This document shows positions 34,387 through 38,742 of a stretch of DNA of 38,742 bases, piece by piece; within the stretch, counting starts at the first letter, position 1; each line of letters opens with the position of its first letter. A program made the translations under genes and the position numbers. A model generated the notes under the pieces. It was not told the DNA's origin, made no database searches, and was given only the letters and a program-made list of their open reading frames with translations. The stretch comes from a bacterium (GTDB lineage Bacteria > Vulcanimicrobiota > Vulcanimicrobiia > Eremiobacterales > Eremiobacteraceae): assembly GCA_902812405.1 (NCBI GenBank), contig CADDZI010000023.1, positions 1-38,742 of the forward strand, in the 5' to 3' direction.

Positions 34387-35931
34387 TTACGCGGAGAACC
34401 AGCCCGAAGGTTGCACGGCCAAGTTGACGTTGATCTGCTTGACTTCCGTATATGCCTCGTAGCCGTACGTTCCCAACTCGCGCCCCATGCCCGACTGCTT
34501 GTAGCCGCCCCACGGCGCCTCGTTGTACGTCGGGTGGTAGGTGTTGATCCACGTGATGCCGGCGCGCAGCTTGCGGATGACGCGGTGCGCCTTGGCAACG
34601 TCGTTCGTAAAGACACCCCCAGCCAAGCCGTAGATGGTGTCGTTGGCCAGGCGCACGGCCTCCTGTTCGTCCTTGAACGTCTGCACGACGAGGACCGGCC
34701 CGAAAATCTCCTCGCGCACGATCTTCATCTCGGGCTTGGTCTCGGTGAAAATCGTCGGCACGAGGAAATTACCGCGCTCGCCGAGCTCCCCGGATAAGCG
34801 GGTGCCGCCGCAGGCCAGCCGGGCGCCTTCCTCGACACCGCTGCGAATGTAGCCCTCGACCTTCTCGAGGTGGGCGCGGCTGATGATCGGCCCCATCTCC
34901 GTCTGCGGATCAAACCCGTCGCCGACCCGGATCTTCTTGGCCCGCTCGATGATCGCCGGAACGAGGCGATCGGCGATCGACTCTTGGACCAGCAGGCGCG
35001 AGCCGGCCGAGCATACCTGGCCGGCATTGGCAAAGATGCCGAACAGCGCGTAATCCACTGCCGTCTCGAAGTCTGCATCGGCGAAGATGATGTTGGGGGA
35101 CTTCCCGCCCAATTCGAGCGAGATCTTCTTGAGGTTCCCGACGGCGGCTTGCATGATCGAGCGCCCGGTCTTCGTGCCCCCCGTGAAGGCGACTTTGTCC
35201 ACCATGTGGCTGGCGGCAATCGTGTGCCCCACGACCGGGCCGGCACCCAAGACGATGTTGACGACGCCTTTGGGGAACTCCAATTCATCGATCCAGGTCG
35301 CAAGCCGCAACGCGGTCAAGGGGGTCAACTCGGAGGGTTTGAGCACGCAGGTGTTGCCCGCCGCCAGCGCCGGGGCCAACTTCCAGGCCGCCATGAGCAA
35401 GGGATAATTCCAGGGAATGATCTGGCCGCAGACGCCGATCGGTTCGCGCACGACGAACGTCTGCGACGGGGCCGGAACCTCGAAGGTTTGGCCGTGCGGC
35501 TTTGTGGCCAGACCGGCATAGTAGCGAAAGCAATTGGCGGCATCCGCCATGTCGAATTCGGTCTCGCGCAACGGTTTGCCGTTGTTGAGCGTCTCCAGGC
35601 GCGACAGCTCCGTCGCATGCTCGTCGATGCGATCGGCAAGCCGGAACAGAAGCTTGGCGCGATCTTGCGCCAGCGAGTCGCCCCACGGGCCCTCGTAGAA
35701 TGCTTCGTGCGCCGCCTGGATAGCCCGCTCGGCGTCCTGTGCCGTGCCCTCGGCAACCCGGGCAATCACCTCCCCGTTGGCCGGGTTGCGCAATTCCCGC
35801 CTGCCGCCGTCGGACGCCTCAACCCAACTGCCCCCGACGTACATCAGGCACGTGCCGTTCTTCTGCGGTACATTTCTGAGCAATTCGTCCGGCCGCGGTT
35901 GCCAGGTCGGACGGGGTTCCACCTTTGCCAT
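34387..35931 (-). CDS. Aldehyde dehydrogenase, betaine-/aminobutyraldehyde type
   Basis: A 514-residue NAD(P)-dependent aldehyde dehydrogenase. The catalytic C307 (NAGQVCSAGSR), the general base E273 (LELGGKSPN), the catalytic asparagine in IPWNYPLL and the FTGGTKTG cofactor motif are all present. The C-terminal part (APWGGYKQSGMGRELGTYGY, EVKQINVNL) is close to betaine aldehyde dehydrogenases, a group that also oxidises 4-aminobutanal. Next to a putrescine aminotransferase and GABA aminotransferase, the likely role is 4-aminobutanal to GABA. Glycine betaine synthesis is the alternative, but no choline dehydrogenase or transporter is nearby. The start has AAAGGAT nine bases upstream; it lies 49 bp after patA and ends at an intrinsic terminator. 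Confidence 0.9.
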   Translation of the reverse strand: MAKVEPRPTWQPRPDELLRNVPQKNGTCLMYVGGSWVEASDGGRRELRNPANGEVIARVAEGTAQDAERAIQAAHEAFYEGPWGDSLAQDRAKLLFRLADRIDEHATELSRLETLNNGKPLRETEFDMADAANCFRYYAGLATKPHGQTFEVPAPSQTFVVREPIGVCGQIIPWNYPLLMAAWKLAPALAAGNTCVLKPSELTPLTALRLATWIDELEFPKGVVNIVLGAGPVVGHTIAASHMVDKVAFTGGTKTGRSIMQAAVGNLKKISLELGGKSPNIIFADADFETAVDYALFGIFANAGQVCSAGSRLLVQESIADRLVPAIIERAKKIRVGDGFDPQTEMGPIISRAHLEKVEGYIRSGVEEGARLACGGTRLSGELGERGNFLVPTIFTETKPEMKIVREEIFGPVLVVQTFKDEQEAVRLANDTIYGLAGGVFTNDVAKAHRVIRKLRAGITWINTYHPTYNEAPWGGYKQSGMGRELGTYGYEAYTEVKQINVNLAVQPSGWFSA

Positions 35932-35980
35932 AGATTGCGATCCTTTCCGTGTTCGATTCTCGAACCAGACTTCAATCCTC

Positions 35981-37378
35981 TTATGAGATCTTGGAGGCCA
36001 CCTCAGCCAGCGAATCCGCCAGCGCGCGGCACACGTCGTCGGCCTGCTCGTCGGTGAGGGTCAAGGGGGGCTCCACGCGGATGACGCGTGCGTTGACGAG
36101 CGTGCCGGAGACGAGCACGCCCCGGTCCAGCATCGCCTTGCTGACCTCAAAGCCCAAGTGGTCGTTGGGGAACTCAAGAGCCATGAGCATACCCTTGCCT
36201 CGAACGTCGGTGACGATGTGCTCGTAGCCCCGAACGGCCTCGCGCAGACCGGCCAGCATCCGCTGTCCCAGACGCGCCGCGCGCTCCGGCAGGCGCTCTT
36301 CGAGGAGGACGTTGATCGTCGCCAGCGCCGCCGCGCAGGCCAGGGGGTTGCCGCCAAAGGTCGTCGTGTGGAGAAACGGATTGCCGAAGAGCCGGGAGAA
36401 GACGGCCTTGGTGCCGACGACCGCCCCGGCGGGCATGACACCGCCCCCGAAGGCCTTGGCCAGGCACATAATATCGGGTGCGACGCCCCAGTGTTCGCAG
36501 CAAAACATTTTCCCGGTCCGTCCCATCCCGGTTTGGACCTCGTCCAAGATGAGCAGCGCGCCGAACTCATCGCAGAGCGCGCGCACCCCGGGAAGGTAGT
36601 CGTCATCCGGAATGTTGACGCCGCCCTCGCCTTGGACAGGCTCCAGGATCACCGCCCCACAGTCCTCGCCAACCGCGCGCAAGGTTTGCATGCGCCAACG
36701 CAAGGCGGGCAGGTCGTTGAAGGGCACGTGCTCGATGTTGGGCAGCATGGGCCCGAAGGGGCGGCGGAACTCCGCCTTGGCGCTCACCGAGAGAGCGCCC
36801 ATGCTCTTGCCGTGAAATCCCTTCGTCGCGCCAATGATCGTCTGCTTAGCCGGATCGAACGCGCGCGCCAGCTTCACCGCTGCCTCGATCGCCTCGGTGC
36901 CGCTGTTGCAGAAAAATGCGTACGCGAGATTGCCCGGCGTCAGCATGGCGAGTGTCTTGGCCAGCATCGCGCGCAGCGGGTCCAGGAGATCCTGGCTATG
37001 GAGAGCCTGACGCTTGAGCTGATCGGTCACCGCCTTGACGACCTTGGGGTGGCGGTGGCCGACATTGTAGATGCCAAAGCCGCCCAGGCAGTCAATGTAT
37101 TCTTTGCCGGTGACGTCGCGGTAGGCATTGGGGCCCGCGTCTGACCACTCGACGACGGCCGCGGCCCGCTCCAAAGACGTCGCCTTGCGGTACTCCAAAA
37201 ACCCAGGATTAACGTGGTCGCGAAACCCGTTGACGGTCTCGGCCGTCACCCACGCCGCTTCGTCTGGGTCAATGTCGGTCTTGGCGATCAGGTCGAGCAC
37301 CCGCCGCGTGTAGGCCAAGACCTCCGCCTGGCGTTGGGCTTCGGTTTGCGGGGTCTTGAGTTGATCGATGGCTTGCAT
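35981..37378 (-). CDS. patA: Putrescine--2-oxoglutarate aminotransferase
   Basis: A 465-residue class III PLP-dependent aminotransferase that converts putrescine and 2-oxoglutarate to 4-aminobutanal and glutamate. Long stretches match E. coli PatA (YgjG): HVNPGFLEYRK, IDCLGGFGIYNVGHRHP, HSQDLLDPLRAMLAKTLA, FFCNSGTEAIEAAVKLA, LILDEVQTGMGRTGKMF and FLHTTTFGGNPLACAAALAT. The PLP lysine is about K308 (CLAKAFGGG). Unlike E. coli PatA, the terminus here starts shortly after MQAIDQLKTPQTEAQRQAEV. The nearest Shine-Dalgarno sequence (AAAGGAG) lies an unusually long 19 bases before the ATG, and no other start codon fits better. It follows gabT by 24 bp and precedes the aldehyde dehydrogenase. Confidence 0.93.
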   Translation of the reverse strand: MQAIDQLKTPQTEAQRQAEVLAYTRRVLDLIAKTDIDPDEAAWVTAETVNGFRDHVNPGFLEYRKATSLERAAAVVEWSDAGPNAYRDVTGKEYIDCLGGFGIYNVGHRHPKVVKAVTDQLKRQALHSQDLLDPLRAMLAKTLAMLTPGNLAYAFFCNSGTEAIEAAVKLARAFDPAKQTIIGATKGFHGKSMGALSVSAKAEFRRPFGPMLPNIEHVPFNDLPALRWRMQTLRAVGEDCGAVILEPVQGEGGVNIPDDDYLPGVRALCDEFGALLILDEVQTGMGRTGKMFCCEHWGVAPDIMCLAKAFGGGVMPAGAVVGTKAVFSRLFGNPFLHTTTFGGNPLACAAALATINVLLEERLPERAARLGQRMLAGLREAVRGYEHIVTDVRGKGMLMALEFPNDHLGFEVSKAMLDRGVLVSGTLVNARVIRVEPPLTLTDEQADDVCRALADSLAEVASKIS

Positions 37379-37402
37379 GATGTCCGTCGGCGTGAATCTC
37401 CT

Positions 37403-38701
37403 TTAGGCCGCCAGGGCAGCCTCTGTTGCAGCCGCCAAGCGCTCCAGGCCGCGTTGCAAATCGTCGTCGTCGATGACCAGCGGCACCAAAATGCGGATGA
37501 CGTTGCGCCGCACGCCGGCCGGCATGAGTAGCAGGCCGCGATTGCGCGCCTCCTCGATGATACGCTGCGCCAAGGCCCGACCTGTGCGCCGCGCTCCGTC
37601 CGTCTCGTCGGCGAGTTCGAAGCCCATCATGGCACCCAGACCTCGGACGTCGCCAATGACCGGGTGGCGGCCTTGGAGACTCCGCAGCGCTTCACCGAGA
37701 GTCTCACCGATCTTCGCCGCCCGCTCGACAAGACGCTCCTCCTCCATGACGTCCAAGACGGCCAGAGCGGCAACGCAGGCGAGGGGGTTGCCGCCAAATG
37801 TCCCGCCCAGGCCACCCGGCGCGGAGGCGTCCATAATGTCGGCCTTGCCGGTGACGGCTGCCAGAGGTAGGCCGTCGGCCATGCTCTTGGCCAGGGTCAT
37901 AAGGTCGGGCTCGATCCCCGCGTGCTCGATCGCAAACATCTTGCCCGTGCGCCCGTACCCGGATTGGATTTCGTCGGCGACGAGCAGGATGCCGTGCGCG
38001 TCGGCAATCCGCCGCAAAGCGGTCAGGTACTCGGGCGGCGCCGGTACGAAGCCGCCTTCTCCCAGCACCGGCTCGATGATGATCGCTGCGACGCGTGACG
38101 GAGCGACCTCGGATTCAAAGAGTTCGTCCAGCCCCTCCAGAGCGCGGCGCACTGTCCAGCCGTGGTACTCGTAGGGAAACGGGGCGTGGTACACTTCGTT
38201 ACAAAACGGGCCGTAATTTTGCTTGTACGGGGCGTTCTTGCCGGTCATGGACAATGCCAAGAGCGTGCGGCCGTGAAAACCGTGGTGGAAAGCCACCACC
38301 GCCGGTCGTCCGGTGTACATGCGGGCAATCTTCACCGCATTTTCCGTTGCTTCGGCGCCCGTGGTGACGAGGAGGGTCTTCTTCTTCGAGGGGCCGGGTG
38401 CCAGGCGATTGAGGCGGGCGGCCAGCGCAACGTAACTCTCGTACATCGCGACTTGAAAACAGGTGTGGGTGAAGCGCGCCAATTGCGCCGCGACTGCCCG
38501 CTGGACCGCGGGGTGAGCGTGGCCGACGTTGACGACACCGATACCCCCGACAAAGTCAATGTACTCGCGTCCCTCAACGTCCCATAGCTTGGCCCCCGAC
38601 GCTCGGGCGGTGAAGATCGGGTGGGTATTGCCGACGCCGCGCGGCACCTCGGCTGCGCGCATCTCAAGGAGCTGGTTCGTGCGGGAGGTTGCAACGGCCA
38701 T
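37403..38701 (-). CDS. gabT: 4-Aminobutyrate aminotransferase
   Basis: A 432-residue class III aminotransferase that transfers the amino group of GABA to 2-oxoglutarate, giving succinate semialdehyde and glutamate. Diagnostic matches to GabT are EVPRGVGNTHPIFTARA, KLWDVEGREYIDFVGGIGV, HTCFQVAMYE, KTLLVTTGAEATENAVKIAR, LGGTFGGNPLACVAALAVL and IGDVRGLGAMMGFEL; the PLP lysine is about K272 (LAKSMADGLPLA). I use the ATG at 38701 with AAAGGG seven bases upstream rather than the GTG at 38722. It is the first visible gene of the operon gabT-patA-aldehyde dehydrogenase. A succinate-semialdehyde dehydrogenase (gabD) would complete the route and may lie beyond the window. Confidence 0.93.
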   Translation of the reverse strand: MAVATSRTNQLLEMRAAEVPRGVGNTHPIFTARASGAKLWDVEGREYIDFVGGIGVVNVGHAHPAVQRAVAAQLARFTHTCFQVAMYESYVALAARLNRLAPGPSKKKTLLVTTGAEATENAVKIARMYTGRPAVVAFHHGFHGRTLLALSMTGKNAPYKQNYGPFCNEVYHAPFPYEYHGWTVRRALEGLDELFESEVAPSRVAAIIIEPVLGEGGFVPAPPEYLTALRRIADAHGILLVADEIQSGYGRTGKMFAIEHAGIEPDLMTLAKSMADGLPLAAVTGKADIMDASAPGGLGGTFGGNPLACVAALAVLDVMEEERLVERAAKIGETLGEALRSLQGRHPVIGDVRGLGAMMGFELADETDGARRTGRALAQRIIEEARNRGLLLMPAGVRRNVIRILVPLVIDDDDLQRGLERLAAATEAALAA

Positions 38702-38742
38702 TGTGACCCTTTCGTTGTCCACATCCTGTACCGGGATGCGCC

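Overview
The window comes from a GC-rich, two-membrane (diderm) bacterium. It carries a TonB-dependent receptor, two periplasmic-adaptor/RND pump pairs, lipoprotein-type signal peptides and a 2-oxoacid:ferredoxin oxidoreductase. Codon use and spacing look chromosomal and even throughout; there is no transposase, integrase, CRISPR array, tRNA or rRNA. An uncultured lineage such as Ca. Eremiobacterota (WPS-2) would fit this gene mix, but that is an impression, not something the sequence proves.

Layout. 1-6117: a start fragment of an exported protein at the left edge, a full Lhr-type superfamily 2 helicase, then two divergent nuclease genes. One is a DpnI-like restriction enzyme whose two domains are in the opposite order to DpnI; the other is an HNH endonuclease. 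No methyltransferase accompanies them. 6118-12507: exported hydrolases (M42 aminopeptidase with a signal peptide, S10 serine carboxypeptidase) flanking a 1059-residue BNR/sortilin-like propeller protein. 12695-25770: two adaptor plus RND pump pairs pointing at each other around a DUF2784 membrane protein. The right-hand pair lies downstream of a TonB-dependent receptor that has a duplicated, cysteine-bearing C-terminal extension. 25980-28728: an OmpR-type response regulator and a histidine kinase in convergent orientation with a STAS-like small protein between them. 28924-29264: the collapsed remnant of a plasma-membrane-type proton P-type ATPase. 29330-38701: a one-direction minus-strand run of korB, korA, a PilZ protein, a PQQ-type propeller, an aldehyde dehydrogenase, patA and gabT.

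How it works together. PatA, the aldehyde dehydrogenase and GabT form a putrescine -> 4-aminobutanal -> GABA -> succinate semialdehyde route, with 2-oxoglutarate as amino acceptor. KorAB, nearby, connects 2-oxoglutarate to ferredoxin and succinyl-CoA. The receptor-adaptor-RND-DUF2784 run reads as one envelope transport unit, next to a two-component system that could control it. The two nucleases look like a compact restriction locus against modified DNA.

A family of short palindromes (cores GGTCGGCC-AA-GGCCGACC and GGyCGCGC-AA-GCGCGrCC) sits in three gene gaps, and each of those gaps lies between convergent genes. The strongest candidates for something new are the permuted DpnI-like enzyme with its HNH neighbour, the receptor's C-terminal duplication, the proton-ATPase relic and the palindrome family.
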